A program made the position numbers and the translations under genes. Shown piece after piece: positions 1 to 10,010 of a stretch of DNA of 64,000 nt. Under the pieces are notes generated by a model. The model was given only the letters and a program-made list of their open reading frames with translations, did no database searches and was not told the DNA's origin. The DNA comes from Cepaea nemoralis. Lineage: Eukaryota; Mollusca; Gastropoda; Stylommatophora; Helicidae. Position 1 is the first letter of the stretch. The number at the start of each line of letters is the position of its first letter. The stretch covers positions 323,501 to 387,500 of the forward strand of contig JACEFZ010014610.1 of NCBI GenBank assembly GCA_014155875.1, read 5' to 3'.

Positions 1-729
1 TTTTGAGTCTGGGACAATTCATGCAGGTGCTGACAAAATCAAAGAGGGTGCTAAAAATGTATCCCTTATGAGTGCTTCCAAGATCTCATACCATAAGTAT
101 TCTTATGGAGAACATGGAAGTACTATTGGCCGTCTGGATTGAATACCAGAACCAACGGAATATGCCTGTGAGCAAGATGGTTATCCAAGAGAAAGCAAAG
201 TCTCTCTGTGAAGATCTAGCTATGAAAGCGGGTGAGAGCAGTACTAGTAGTGCTGATGATAGTTTAGGAGCGAGTCGTGGTTGGTTTGAGCGCTTTAAGA
301 AGCGTTCACACCTCCACAACATTCAGACAACAGTTGAAGCGGTGAGTGCTGATACTGCAGTTGCAGAGCATTTCCCTGCAGAGTTAAAGGCTTTGATTGA
401 AGATGGTGGTTACTGTGCAGCAGACATTGGACACATTTTTTGTTTAAACAAAGAAGAGCCAGGAAAAGTGGCAGGAAGAGATTACAGTTTCATCCTCAGA
501 TGAAGAGGCAGAATTTAATGCCTCTACGTCCCAAAAAATCCACCAGTCGCCCTCCAACTCACCTCTATTTAGCCAATAAATATCAACAACCATTAAAAAA
601 AAACATTACTGTAATACATAATACACGGTATTTCATTTAATTCTATGGGAAATAGTGTTTCGCTATACGTCGTTTCACTTAACGTCGCATTTTCCAAGAA
701 CGTAACCCCGACGTCAACCGGGGCCCACC
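1..729 (+). mobile_element. pogo/Tigger-like DNA transposon remnant, cut by the window edge
   Basis: The left part encodes the N-terminal half of a pogo/Tigger transposase. Non-coding sequence follows from about 510. The last 50 bases end in a GC-rich stretch with GACGTCAACCGGGGCCCACC (710-729) and are followed by TATATATA, as expected for a TA-targeting element. The catalytic DDE region is absent, so the copy is internally deleted and non-autonomous. The 5' end lies outside the window. The superfamily rests on the protein fragment; the terminal sequence is supporting only. Confidence 0.7.
20..442 (+). pseudogene. pogo/Tigger transposase, N-terminal DNA-binding half, broken
   Basis: Transposases of this family bind transposon ends through two CENP-B-type helix-turn-helix domains and then cut with a DDE domain. 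Here the first frame reads KIKEGAKNVS (about 45-75), the end of the first helix-turn-helix. A frameshift near 100 leads into EVLLAVWIEYQNQR, IQEKAKSLCEDL, SRGWFERFKKRSHLHN and AEHFPAELKALIEDGGY, which follow the order of the CENP-B second domain. At the point where family members carry the first catalytic Asp (an N-A/V-DET motif), the frame degenerates into GHIFCLNKEE. No later DDE motif is present. The order and spacing of the motifs make the family call firm; the protein is certainly dead. Confidence 0.75.
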
Positions 730-904
730 TATATATATAAGGGGGTTTATTTGAAATCCGTTCGTGCCGCACCGCGTGTAATTGCGTATGTTGAACATGA
801 TCATGTCATAGTCGTGTGATAAGTACTGACCAACGAAGAAAAGAGCACGTTCCTATCGTCCAATGATGCATAGGTTCTGTTTCTGACCGTTGAGAAAATG
901 GCCG

Positions 905-1426
905 GGTTGATCGAAAATCCGTCAAAAGAAGCTCACAGAGCGGTGATTCAGTTTCTTTCATTTGAAGGATGTTGACCATTGGACATTCATCGAAGAATGC
1001 AGGAAGCGTACGGTAACAAATGTGTGTCGAAGACAACAGTGACAGACTGGGCACGTAATGTTTCGGAAATGACGTCAGTTCACGACAGATCTTCGACGGC
1101 CAAGTCAAGCGCATATTGTTGCAACAGGAAAAACCATCGCCAAAATTGATGCAGCAGTACAAATGAACCGTTGTCGAAGCATATGTCCGCTAGCGAAAGA
1201 ATTTGATGTTTCAGTTGGGACATTAAAAAGGTCGTTCGTAAGAAACTGCAATATCGGGAGGTGTGTTCATAGTGGGTACCTCGGATGCTGACCGACCACC
1301 AAAAAGAGGAACACATGGGATGGTGTTTGAACCACTTGCTGCGTTACAGAGTGGAGGATGATGAATTTCTCTTCCGCATAGTGGCAGGCGATGAATCATG
1401 GTGTCACCACTTTGAGCCGAGCAGCA

Positions 1427-1503
<77 letters not shown>

Positions 1504-1508
1504 GAGAC

Positions 1509-1541
<33 letters not shown>

Positions 1542-2012
1542 GCATGCAATGGACGCATGCTGGATCACCAAAAGCCAAAAAATACAAGTTACAGTTTTCC
1601 GCTGGTAAGGTTATGCTGAGCGCATTTTTTGACCATGAAGGGCTATTGTTGGCCGACTTTAAAGAACCTGGTGTCAACATCAACTCTACCCACTACTTGC
1701 AAACACTAGACAAGCTGCAAAAAGCCATCAAGAATAAACGAGATGGCATGCTTTCTCGCGGTGTGATTTTGTTGCACGATAATGCTTGTCCACATGTCGC
1801 AAAGACTGTGCAGAAAGCATTAGCAAGGAAGAAGTGGGAAATTCTGCAACATCCAGCCTGTAGTCCTGATATGTCACCATGTGATTTTCATTTGTTCGGA
1901 CCTCCATAAAAAGCTCTCAATGGGCAACGATTTCACACAGATGCAGACGTAATGAACGCGGTACACACTTGGTTCAGTGAGCAACCACAATCCTTTTTAC
2001 GGATTAAAATGG
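905..2012 (+). pseudogene. mariner transposase (DD34D), frameshifted, with an internal microsatellite
   Basis: Mariner transposase cuts and pastes its own element at TA sites. The N-terminal helix-turn-helix survives as HRAVIQFLSFEGC and DIHRRMQEAYGNKC (about 930-1020), broken by a stop. The second part reads MNRCRSICPLAKEFDVSVG (1163-1219). The catalytic triad is visible: Asp of AGDESWCHHFEPSSK (codon 1390-1392), Asp of LLHDNACPH (1778-1780) and Asp of CDFHLFGPP (1883-1885). Exactly 34 residues separate the second and third Asp, the mariner DD34D signature. At least three frameshifts or stops lie upstream of 1280, another falls within the (GA)n tract, and a stop follows LFGPP. The family call is firm; activity is excluded. 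Confidence 0.88.
1430..1541. repeat. (GA)n/(GACA)n compound microsatellite inside mariner transposase
   Basis: About 70 bp of GA dinucleotides pass into ACAG/GACA tetranucleotides and end at AGCATGCAATGG. The flanking protein reads EPSSK on the left and QSMQW on the right. The tract therefore lies on the Lys-Arg-Gln-Ser codons of the transposase, and the frame differs on its two sides. Confidence 0.95.
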
Positions 2013-2289
2013 GATGACTAGAAACTAATTTTGTCACATTTTTGTGTTTTTCCACCCACTGGGTGTCCACACCACCTTGTTTTGTCTGCTCTTCTGTGTC
2101 CACCCAGACAACATTGATGTGATGGATGACAAGAATTTCTTTCTGTCTGTATTGTAGAACTGCGTGATGTGTAACCCTTTGTTCACATATCTCATCATCT
2201 GAAACGTAAATTGTCGCCCATTCATTCATTGGAAGCTTGTCGCCTTGACAGATGATAGTTTGTTACATTGTGCTTCAAAAAGGCATAAT

Positions 2290-2460
2290 AAATACAACCA
2301 ATGGCGGTAGCGAATGCGACTGATAAGGCCTATTCGTGCTGTAAATGTTCGTTCACAGTGGATGCATGTGAACACATGGTCATTTCCACCATCATGCACC
2401 ATCTGACGTCTCGCACGATCGGTATGTGAATTATCTGGAGTCATTTTCTCCTTTGTCTTT
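2290..2460 (-). pseudogene. LINE 3'-end fragment with CxxC zinc-finger-like tail
   Basis: Read on the minus strand, this stretch gives DRARRQMVHDGG followed by FTCIHCERTFTARIGLISR. The C-x2-C pair followed by a RIGL motif and a basic/His end is the zinc-finger-like tail found at the C-terminus of many invertebrate endonuclease/reverse-transcriptase LINEs. Nothing else of the LINE is recognisable. From 1933 to 2290 the minus strand has an open frame without recognisable motifs that may be its decayed 3' end. Family assignment beyond LINE is not possible. Confidence 0.5.
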
Positions 2461-2469
2461 TCTTCAATT

Positions 2470-2765
2470 TTTGATTTTTGAAAAATTGTCGCACATTGTC
2501 AGGCAAAATGTCATTAGGGAGACTCGATCCAGAGAGTACAGCCAACATTGCTTCGGCCATAGCTTCTATTGTACTGTGTTTAAAAGGTACGGATTCTGAC
2601 CATCTAGTTCAGCTATCAACCACGGTCAAGATATCCCTGAAACCCCTGTTGGACATCACTAACCATGGGCCACTGATGTCAATAGCACCCTTTTGAAATG
2701 GCTTGATTTTTATGTCTGTAGCTTGCCCCGGTGCACGGGATCTGCTATATAGCTTGCTATCTTTA
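2470..2765 (-). pseudogene. gypsy integrase catalytic core fragment
   Basis: Integrase inserts retrotransposon cDNA through a D-D-E catalytic site. The minus strand reads KGAIDISGPWLVMSNRGF, then ILTVVDS, one in-frame stop, TRWSESVPFKHST and LPNDILPDNVRQF. The first Asp (AIDISGP, about 2685) and the second (ILPDN, about 2505) are present with the spacing usual for the core. The third acidic residue lies beyond the truncation. Upstream codons read IKIKPFQKG, typical of the linker before the core. Identity as a gypsy-type integrase is well supported; one stop and the truncation make it dead. Confidence 0.78.
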
Positions 2766-3069
2766 CTAAGTCATGGCCAATACAACTGGGACACGACTCT
2801 ATGCTTTGTACACACTATTCCTATGTTACCTACAAATGAAATATCATGAGCTGTTCTCAGTCAGTTCTCTATAAGCTGAAGGTACCACACTTTGACAGCG
2901 TATGGTCTTGTCATCTGAAAATTGGCGAGTATGAATATTCTTCTTTCCTTCGAAGCATTACCTATTATTCTTTAATCGCTTATATTCTGAAGTACTATAA
3001 CCTAAAAACGTCTGTCAAGAGTGATGTCTTGTCTTTAACAGTCAATAAAACTCTGTTTGAGATCATTTT
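2766..3069. other. unassigned sequence inside the gypsy remnant
   Basis: This is the place where reverse transcriptase and RNase H should lie. It is far too short and shows no YxDD box or other palm motif on either strand. It holds only scattered short open frames. Confidence 0.5.
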
Positions 3070-4735
3070 TCTTCTAATCCGTTGTGCCGTCCTTAGTTTC
3101 TGTCTGGTTGTCCACTTCAAATGTCATCTCTTTCGCAGCTATTGTGTCTAAGCTAGTTTGTCTTCTGGTAACTGCATCGTTGCTTCTCACGCTATTTATG
3201 TGGTACCAGTTATCAATGTCCTTCTCTGTAATGCTTTAACTGTTAATACATTTCCAATGCTCAAATCTGCGACTGGGAGTCCAGGACACACACTGTCACT
3301 CTGCCTGTTAAATATGTTGTTGTCACTGTGATCTCAACCAGTCAATAAAATTCAACTGTCCCATTGAATGTTCTGCACTTGACATTTTTTCCTGTGTAAG
3401 GCGAGGGGTTTACAAAAGTTGTTCTCACTCCAATGGCCGTACATCCTGAATCTCTAAGAATTAATGCTGGACTATCATTAACAAACCCATGGTGTAGCTT
3501 CAGACTGGCTCCTGTGTGCACTAACGACCCTGCTGGGAATGGATGATCACGCATCAAGAGAGGCTGACTGTTTTTGTCAAACATAGGCTTGCATCCATCA
3601 CAGCTCTCTTTATTGAGTGTCTCAATCACTTGGGATGGATTTTAGTGCTCAATATCTCCATCGTACAATGATACTGGAAATGGCCCTTTCGCCCACATTT
3701 AAAACAAATAATATGCTTCTCCCTGTTATTCATTGACCCACTGGATGGTTGTTCATTACAGTTTGTTGAGCTGTGCTGCCAATTGGCACATCAAGTTCAT
3801 CCACAGTTAAAATTACTATTCTCTTAAAACTCCCCTTGTGGTATGGGTAACGTCCAGATTTACTCAAATAATTGCAACGGTAACCATCGTCTTTAAGTCC
3901 CTTTTGCTCATATCTGTGCGCTGAATCAACACTTATTGACCTTTGTCTGATAACTGGATTCTGATCCTGTTTAGTATAGGCCGCACAGTCTATGTACTCA
4001 TAATTTTATCTGCCAATGAACAGTTAGGGTGTGCTGTCATATAGTTTTGCCCTAACTTGGATATTGTTTCAATGTCCTTTAGAATGCGTTCTTGAAAAAA
4101 AAAGCCACAAGTCTTATTACATGAGATAATACCTTGTCTCGTAACATCAGTTCCATTAGACGATTGACTATCCCCCCATACTTCAGCTAATTCTAGCAAT
4201 TTATTAAAGAGATTCTTCAAAGTATTGACAATGTCTGTAAAGTCCTGATTTTTCTCTGGCACAAATTGTCTGTACTTCGTTCTGTATCCAAGTTCAATTA
4301 GACTGAACTTCGAAAGCAGGGTTGACGCTAGAATAGTTTAGTTATTTCTTTCTGACAGTGGTAAATCAAACATTGTATCCTATGTCTTCCCCGTCAGATA
4401 TTCACTAAGCCGCATAGCGTTTTCTGTTTCTTGTATTCGAAAGCCTCTGCTGCTGTTTCATATCTTTCCAGATATGCCTGGATATTATCTCTATCTGTAA
4501 AATATGGTTGTTTTAGTCGCTGTAAAGTGATAGCATGTCCTTTTGCCTTCGTCTCTCTGTCCAATCGGCGCTAGCTCTATTCTCCTGAGTGCAATTTCCT
4601 TCTCCTTCTCAAACTTATACTTTTATTTTCAATTTCAAAAGATCTTTTTTACCTTTTCAAGTTCTAGTTTCATTTATAAAAGTAACCATGAAAGATATGA
4701 AGAGATTCACAAGAGAATTAGGAAATTGTGCTAGA
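3070..4735 (-). pseudogene. gypsy gag and protease region, broken
   Basis: Gag packages the retrotransposon RNA and the aspartic protease matures the polyprotein. From 4735 leftward the minus strand gives a charged helix (EKEIALRRIELAPIG), LKQPYFTDRDNIQAYLERYE, then KNQDFTDIVNTLKNLFNKLLELAEVW (quoted here only as landmarks near 4250-4180), which match the capsid region of invertebrate gypsy elements. A zinc knuckle follows (C-F-K-C-G-R-K-G-H-F-Q-Y-H-C, about 3664-3706; CX2CX4HX4C). The protease shows ALILRDSGCTA, where family members have LRDTGC (the active-site Asp is kept and Thr is replaced by Ser), and ends in PVADLSIGNV. Several stops and frameshifts interrupt it. Confidence 0.75.
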
Positions 4736-6478
4736 GGCAAACGACGCATGGCTTGATGAAACTTGTAGGGAAATTAAAAACAAGCACAATACCGGAATAC
4801 CAAATTAATGTACAAAAGAATCAACGACATCACTAATAACAGAACACACACATCAACGGGTTGCCGAAAAACCATTGATTGCAAAATCATAATAGATAAC
4901 AGATCAGAATATTAAAAGCGTGGTCAGACTATGTGAAAAATCTTTATAATGTTACAAGAGAGGAACAGTATGATATTTGGAATAATAATGAAGAACCATC
5001 AATTTAGAAGATGGAAGTCCAGAATGCTCTTAACCATATGAAAACTGCCAAGACGCCGGACAACATCTATTCAGAAATGATCACTAACGTAGAAGAATAT
5101 TGAATAGAAAAAGTCATCATTCTACTGAACACAATATATGATACTGGAGATATATCTCCTGAATTATGTAATTCTGTATTTATTTTAATCCTGAAGAAAT
5201 CAAGAGCCTTGGGATGTGATCAACATCGAACAATTAATATAATGAGCACGTCACGGATATTTTGCAAAGAGTTAGGAAGAATATACAGCCCGAAGTAGGA
5301 GAAGAACAATGTGTGTTCACAGAAGGCAAGAGTGCAATGAATGTTGTGTATATTCTGAGAACATTAATTGGGCGTTCGATAGAAGTTTAAAAAAATACCC
5401 ACATCTTTGGCATATTGAGTATACAAAAGCTTTCCATAAAAAGCAACACGATAAAGATGCTTTCAGATCTATAAATGGATGAGAAAGACATAAAAATAAT
5501 ATATTGGAAACAACAATCTGCCATAATGATCGATAATCAAGTAGGCCAATATCAGCCTATTAAGAGAGGTGTGCTACAAAGATATTTGATGCCACCATAT
5601 CTTATTTATGTTCCTGTATAGTGAATCTATTTTTAGACATTTAGAAGATATGTTAAGAGTCACTACTGGGGGACAAACATCAAGAACATTAGATATGCGG
5701 ATGATACAGTATTGATTGCAGACAATGAGCAGGATCTGCAACATTTAGTAAATATAATTGTTGCATACAATGACAAACTAGTGTTATAATTAAATGATAA
5801 GAAGACACAGATTATTGTTGTCACTAAGAAGAAAGAAATACCACAATGTAATATACGGATAAATGGAAATATCCTGAAACAAGTGAATCGGTACAACTCT
5901 CTCGGAATCAGGTATAACTTCTGATGGAAGGTGCCTTGAGGAGATTAGAACAAGAATTACCACGGCAAAGGTAGCCTTTTTCAAGATGGAAAACATACTG
6001 ACCAATAAAAAGATGTCAATTGCAACAAGAAAAAGAGTGTGCTACATAGAATTTGTACTTTTGTATCGACATGAAGGGTGGACAATGAGCAGATATGATG
6101 AACAAGATCTAATGGCTGTAGAAATGTGGTTTCTGGGGTAAATGCAAAAGATACGATGGACAGACAGAAAAACAAATGAGCAAGTCCTAGAAGAGGCAAA
6201 TAAAAACGGCAAACTGATTAGAAAAATTAACCAGTCGTAATTTTTGGACACGTTATGAGAAGAATTAAAATAGAGAACTTGGTGACACCTTGCAAGATTG
6301 AGGGGGAAAAGAACAAGGGGAAGACAGAGAAGCAAATATCTACATGGCTTAACGACATGGCATGGTCGAGACGAGAACACAGGCAGCGGATCCACGAATC
6401 AATTGATCGTGTAAGATGGCGAAACATTACCGCCCACAGTTACCGACATGACACATGGTGATGATGAGAATTATAAAG
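4690..6478 (+). pseudogene. RTE-type LINE remnant (reverse transcriptase to C-terminus), 5'-truncated
   Basis: Non-LTR reverse transcriptases copy their own RNA at a nicked target. The first codons give NHERYEEIHKRIRKLC, the helical linker before the palm. Palm and fingers motifs follow in broken frames: KMEVQNALNHMKTAKTPDN, IEKVIILLNTIYDTGDIS, a decayed YADD region near 5697-5710 (RYADDTVLIAD in a shifted frame), RTRITTAKVAFFKMENILT, and FVLLYRHEGWTMSR. The C-terminus (6240-6460) reads GHVMRRIKIENLVT, then WRNITAHSYRHDTW and a stop, followed by short GATGATGA repeats. More than ten stops and shifts show an old copy. Two other 3' ends of the same subfamily lie at 8395 and 43785. Confidence 0.8.
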
Positions 6479-6479
6479 C

Positions 6480-7100
6480 CTAAACTACCTTAGGAACATT
6501 TCTGCCTCTACTAATTGTGAATCATGGCTCCTGATATTGCAAGTCGGAGCAGTAACCACTGTACTACATGGACCAAAGCATACGCTACACCTTTGCTTGT
6601 TCTACTCGGGAGGGTTTGCACACATCAAGTTTAATCCTGCCATTTACATGATCACAAAAGCCAGACTTCCCGAGTTATACAAATTCAATATAATCGCTCA
6701 TCTGTGCCCTCACGAGCCGCTGCAACTGTCGCAACACGTCAAAACCCTTCTGGTTTTTCACGTCTGCAGTGTCCGTTACAACAGAGGGTCCTAAACTGGC
6801 GGAAGGACCCTGTGTAGCGATGACGTATGTCTTTGGAGCACGATAAATGGATTACTGAAGGAACTTTATTTTGAAATAATTAATAATAGGGTACGAGGGA
6901 ACTTAAATCCCCGCCAAACTGTTAACTGTCATACTAAAACAAGCATTATTAAAGTGAATATGAAGAAATTGTCACGTATTACATCAATTTGCTGACAGCT
7001 ATGTACGTTCGCTACGGGAGGGAAATACAGACCACTGATTTCTCCAATCATTCAGGACTACATAACTGTGATGGTCTTAACACTTCACATACCCACAACC
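6480..7100. other. no recognisable feature
   Basis: Moderately AT-rich sequence with short open frames on both strands and no motif I recognise. Confidence 0.5.
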
Positions 7101-7105
7101 AGTTC

Positions 7106-7271
7106 CTACTATAGGGTGTATCTTTAATGACTGTGCAGTGTTTGAAAATATTACCTGTCCAAGTTTTGTATTCACCCTCTGTGAAGTTCATGCAAATAAT
7201 AGGTATATACCTAGGTGGACCGGCAATATTTTGAAACACTGCACAGTCATTAAAATTACACCCTGTACTAG
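7106..7271. mobile_element. foldback/MITE-like element with about 55-bp inverted arms
   Basis: The left arm (7106-7160) starts CTACTATAGGGTGTA and the right arm (7217-7271) ends TACACCCTGTACTAG. The arms match as inverted repeats over about 55 bp with only a handful of mismatches, around a spacer of about 56 bp. The terminal AGGGTGT next to TA suggests a Tc1/mariner-related non-autonomous element; that class is an inference. No open frame of interest lies within it. Confidence 0.7.
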
Positions 7272-7380
7272 ACTTCTTTTTATTTTGGTTTCTTTGTTTT
7301 AGTGTTGATTGTGTATTCAAACATCCTTTTATGTCGTGTAAACATTGCCATTAACAGCACATCTACATTAAGAGGTTAGT

Positions 7381-7585
7381 TTACTGTATTAGTAATGTAA
7401 GACATTGGGGTGTCATGATGGAAGCATCAGTAGTCAGATTTCTCGACAGCTGTCTGTTCCCAGCAACGTGCACAAGTGTGGACATACTGTATCCTGACCA
7501 CTCTTTCATGTTTCCATTCCAAGATGATCTTTGCCGTCCTCGTCTCCGTTTGCCCTCAACTGTTCGTTCCACAGAGGATTACATT
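7381..7585 (-). pseudogene. RTE-type LINE C-terminal fragment
   Basis: The minus strand encodes RTVEGKRRRGRQRSSWNGN, then MKEWSGYSMSTLVHVAGNRQ, ending near ATTDASI-like residues. The Lys/Arg-rich G-R-Q-R motif, a W-x-x-N/D pair and the following W-[ST]-G-[YL] block mark the C-terminus of RTE-type LINEs. Only about 60 residues survive. Confidence 0.65.
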
Positions 7586-7604
7586 TGCGAGGGTGTCATA
7601 CAGT

Positions 7605-7775
7605 TTGCTTTCCATTCCATCTTTCTAGTGGGCATGAGATTTGCTTTTCATCCTATCTCTAGAGTGGGCATGAGATTTGCTTTTCAACACATCTCTTCTG
7701 TGGGCATGAGACTTGCTTTTCCTTCTATCTCTTCAGTGGGCATGAGATTTGTATTGCATCCTATCTCATCCTATT
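7605..7775. repeat. 36-bp minisatellite, about 4.7 copies
   Basis: GGGCATGAGA recurs at 7630, 7666, 7702 and 7738, exactly 36 bp apart, with substitutions between copies. The unit is a multiple of three, so the plus strand stays open through it (repeated VGMRFAF); this follows from the unit length and is not evidence of coding. Confidence 0.9.
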
Positions 7776-8099
7776 ATAGTATGGGTTTTCACATGCAGGT
7801 TTGTGTATATTTTTGTCTTATACGTGTATTGTTTCCAAAATTTCATTAATTACAATTTCTTTTAAAAATGGACAAATAAATATTAAATAATTGTTAAAAA
7901 AAAAGTTTTTTAGCTCTCATATCACACAAATGGAATGCTAAAGGAGAAGCGTCAATTGAGTTCGTTTACAAGCTATCTATCAGACGCAGAAAGAATCTAG
8001 TTGGGTAACTTTAGCTAATTATTTTGGAAATTTAGGTAATTCGCCATGTTTGTGTTTACAACATTCATTTCACAATGTTTATGTTTCTTCCTATGTGAA

Positions 8100-8215
8100 C
8101 GTATAATGCTCTTGATTAACGAAAGATGAGTGATTGGAAGGGCCGAATGTAAGACGGGCCTGCGTGTCCAATTTGTGACCCTTTTAAAATAAAGTTGATT
8201 TTATTTGATTTATTT
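8100..8215 (+). mobile_element. LINE 3'-end fragment with a short-repeat tail
   Basis: The stretch GGGCCTGCGTGTCCAATTTG followed by GACCCTTTTAAAATAAAG resembles, in sense orientation, the 3' end of the minus-strand LINE at 28030-28110. It ends in a TTGATTTTATTTGATTTATT tail. Only the 3' untranslated region is present. Confidence 0.55.
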
Positions 8216-8284
8216 ACTGCAACCACTGAAAACCCCTACCTTATACATGAGGTAAACACTTTCAGTTGTCTCTGTACCCTCATT

Positions 8285-8392
8285 CAGACTGAGCCGTGGT
8301 TGAGAGGTTACCGTATCCCCATCAGTCTCACAAAATACCAGTTCGAGCTAAATTTATGGCTGGGGATTTTTCTTAGAACCTCTGGTACCTAG
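8285..8392 (+). mobile_element. tRNA-derived SINE fragment (family B, head)
   Basis: GAGCCGTGGTTGAGAGGTTA resembles an RNA polymerase III box A region, and CCAGTTCGAGC about 40 bases later resembles box B. The sequence then passes into CTGGGGATTTTTC and CTGGTACC, like the body of the family seen at 61565. It is cut at 8395 by an inverted LINE end. Confidence 0.5.
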
Positions 8393-8394
8393 TA

Positions 8395-8645
8395 ATGTCA
8401 TCATCATCGTCATATGCCAGGCCGATAAGCGTGGGCGATCATGTTTCACCATCTCACACGATCACACTCATCAGAGTCGTGGATCAGCTCTGTGTTCTTG
8501 TCTCGACCATATCACGTGGCCAAGCCATCCAGGTATTTACTTCTCTGCCTTCCCCTTGTTCTTTCACCTCAATCTTGCCAGTTGTCACAAATTTCTCCCA
8601 TTTATTTCTTCTCATAACGTGTCCAAAATATTGTGATTAGTCATG
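8395..8645 (-). pseudogene. RTE-type LINE 3' end (same subfamily as 4690-6478)
   Basis: The minus strand gives FGHVMRRNKWEKFVTTGKIE, followed by a degraded EVNTWMAWPRDMVETRTQS, in the order seen at 6240-6460 and 43785-43998. It ends in a short GATGATGA tail (TCATCATCG on the plus strand at 8398). The rest of the element is missing, as is usual for a 5'-truncated insertion. Confidence 0.7.
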
Positions 8646-8649
8646 TCAA

Positions 8650-8985
8650 ACGTCCCGTATTCTCTTGGGTAGTGTGATCTGATACCTAGATGTCCCGGAC
8701 AAGGGCGAACAATATGAGGTCCCTTTGTACGTTGTGCCGGGTAAGCATCCCACGGCAGTTGGAAATGACACAGAGTGGGCCGCGAAGCCGTTGACCTGGC
8801 AAACTTGTGTGCAAAAGAAAACCTGCCAACGGGTAGATGGAGGCCGTGCCTGGGATGGAATCTACTTGGTGGACACAAACCTGACACACGTGTATGCCGA
8901 AATCTGACACCTGTGACCCACTGCCTACCAATGAGAAACGAAGATGAGGAATTTCACCATTCTTAAGGAATTATTACTTGTATCT
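8650..8985. other. no recognisable feature
   Basis: Overlapping short open frames occur on both strands but contain no known motif. GC content is somewhat higher than in neighbouring sequence. Confidence 0.4.
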
Positions 8986-8988
8986 GTT

Positions 8989-8991
<3 letters not shown>

Positions 8992-9048
<57 letters not shown>

Positions 9049-9064
9049 GCACGCACGCACACAA

Positions 9065-9129
<65 letters not shown>

Positions 9130-9142
9130 CATACATATATAT
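8992..9142. repeat. (AC)n then (AT)n compound microsatellite
   Basis: About 85 bp of AC-rich repeat, interrupted by AAGCACGCACGC, runs into about 55 bp of AT repeat and a short ATAC stretch. The translated frames through it are artefacts. Confidence 0.97.
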
Positions 9143-9815
9143 AGTCGCATAGGCCATGTGTCGCTAGACTTGTAAAGGCAAGCGGTGCCTGATACGGTCA
9201 ATAACACATCGGAAGCCTTTACTTTAACTAAAACCTCTTGGAATCCACCGTAGAATAGACAAACCTGGAGCCCAAGTTAAATATCCAAATATACAGCTGT
9301 GCGGTTTCGAAACTAAGACCACTGGGCCAGCAGGTGAGCATTTACTCATTATTCAATGGAGGAATAAGACCGAGATCTCTGTGGAGAGTCGTGAATCTAC
9401 GCCAGCTGGCATGGCATTTTATAATGATGATGATGATGATTTTATATAAATATATATGTGTGTGTGCGTTTGCTTGCGCGTGTGTGTATATGGCACGCGA
9501 GCATCATAAACGGTAGGCCTGATTTACTGCTGCGTCAGCAATTGTTTATAAGCCATTAGAAAGGAACCTAGAATACAACATACTCAATATATCAATATCC
9601 TACGTGGGTGTGATAACCAGCGGGCACTACCACCATGCCTTTCCAAAAATACATTCGTGAATGGTCATAAAGTTATATTTATGCTGGAGTGGCATGTTCA
9701 GTATTCGAGCAGAGTAACCCGCAATGATGAATTCATGAACAGACCAGGTGTTACAGCGCAGCGGCTGCTCGCCTGCCGTGCCTGTTGGCAGGAGTTCAGT
9801 GCGCATCGGCGCGGT
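9143..9815. other. no recognisable gene; short GAT and GT repeats
   Basis: The only structure I see is (GAT)5 near 9424-9440 and a short GT-rich stretch at 9457-9490. Confidence 0.5.
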
Positions 9816-9819
9816 TTTC

Positions 9820-10010
9820 AATTGTAAAATTGACCTGGGAGGGTCGACCCAGCTTAAAGTGGGTATCAGAATATATCTAACGAATGAGCGAACGAACGAA
9901 CATACTTTATTTTCAAGGGGTTAAGAATTGGCCACGCAGGCCTGAAAGAAGTCAAGGCGTCCGGCGTGATACCGACCACGTCAGCTACTAAATGCTGTTT
10001 GATTTATACA
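9820..10010 (+). mobile_element. family B SINE body interrupted by an inverted LINE 3' end
   Basis: AAAATTGACCTGGGAGGGTC and CCCAGCTTAAAGTGGGTATC (9825-9870) match the middle of the SINE copy at 37745-37985 read in sense. The SINE core resumes at about 9950 with GAAGTCAAGGCGTCCGGCGTGA and ACCGACCACGTCA. Between them (about 9885-9945) lies AACGAACGAACATACTTTAT with AATTGGCCACGCAGGCCTG, an antisense copy of the LINE 3' end and its CGTT-type tail seen at 28030-28110. Confidence 0.6.

Larger units (their letters stand above)
740..2030 (+). mobile_element. mariner (Tc1/mariner) transposon remnant
   Basis: This is a nearly full-length mariner, about 1.3 kb, carrying a decayed transposase. It begins just right of the pogo-like remnant, and its coding part ends near 2015. 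I could not match terminal inverted repeats by eye, so the edges are approximate. A 110-bp (GA)n/(GACA)n tract sits inside the coding region. Confidence 0.8.
2465..4735 (-). mobile_element. Ty3/gypsy LTR retrotransposon remnant, internally deleted
   Basis: On the minus strand the order is gag (4735-3990), CCHC knuckle (about 3706-3664), protease (about 3560-3210), linker (about 3200-3095), then integrase core (2700-2470). The reverse transcriptase and RNase H expected between protease and integrase, normally more than 1.5 kb, are reduced to about 400 bp without motifs. No LTR is visible. The right end abuts an RTE LINE on the other strand near 4690-4735; the left end abuts a LINE tail near 2465. 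Confidence 0.75.

Noticed and set aside
7415..7849. A 144-codon protein with a 12-residue repeat.
   Set aside because: The repeat is a 36-bp minisatellite next to an antisense LINE fragment; the unit length alone keeps the frame open.
9000..9140. Membrane-like or repeat proteins from HTHTHT and IYIYIY frames.
   Set aside because: They are translations of AC and AT microsatellites. The same applies at 1440-1540, 44309, 47464, 49029, 49856, 55638 and 62835.
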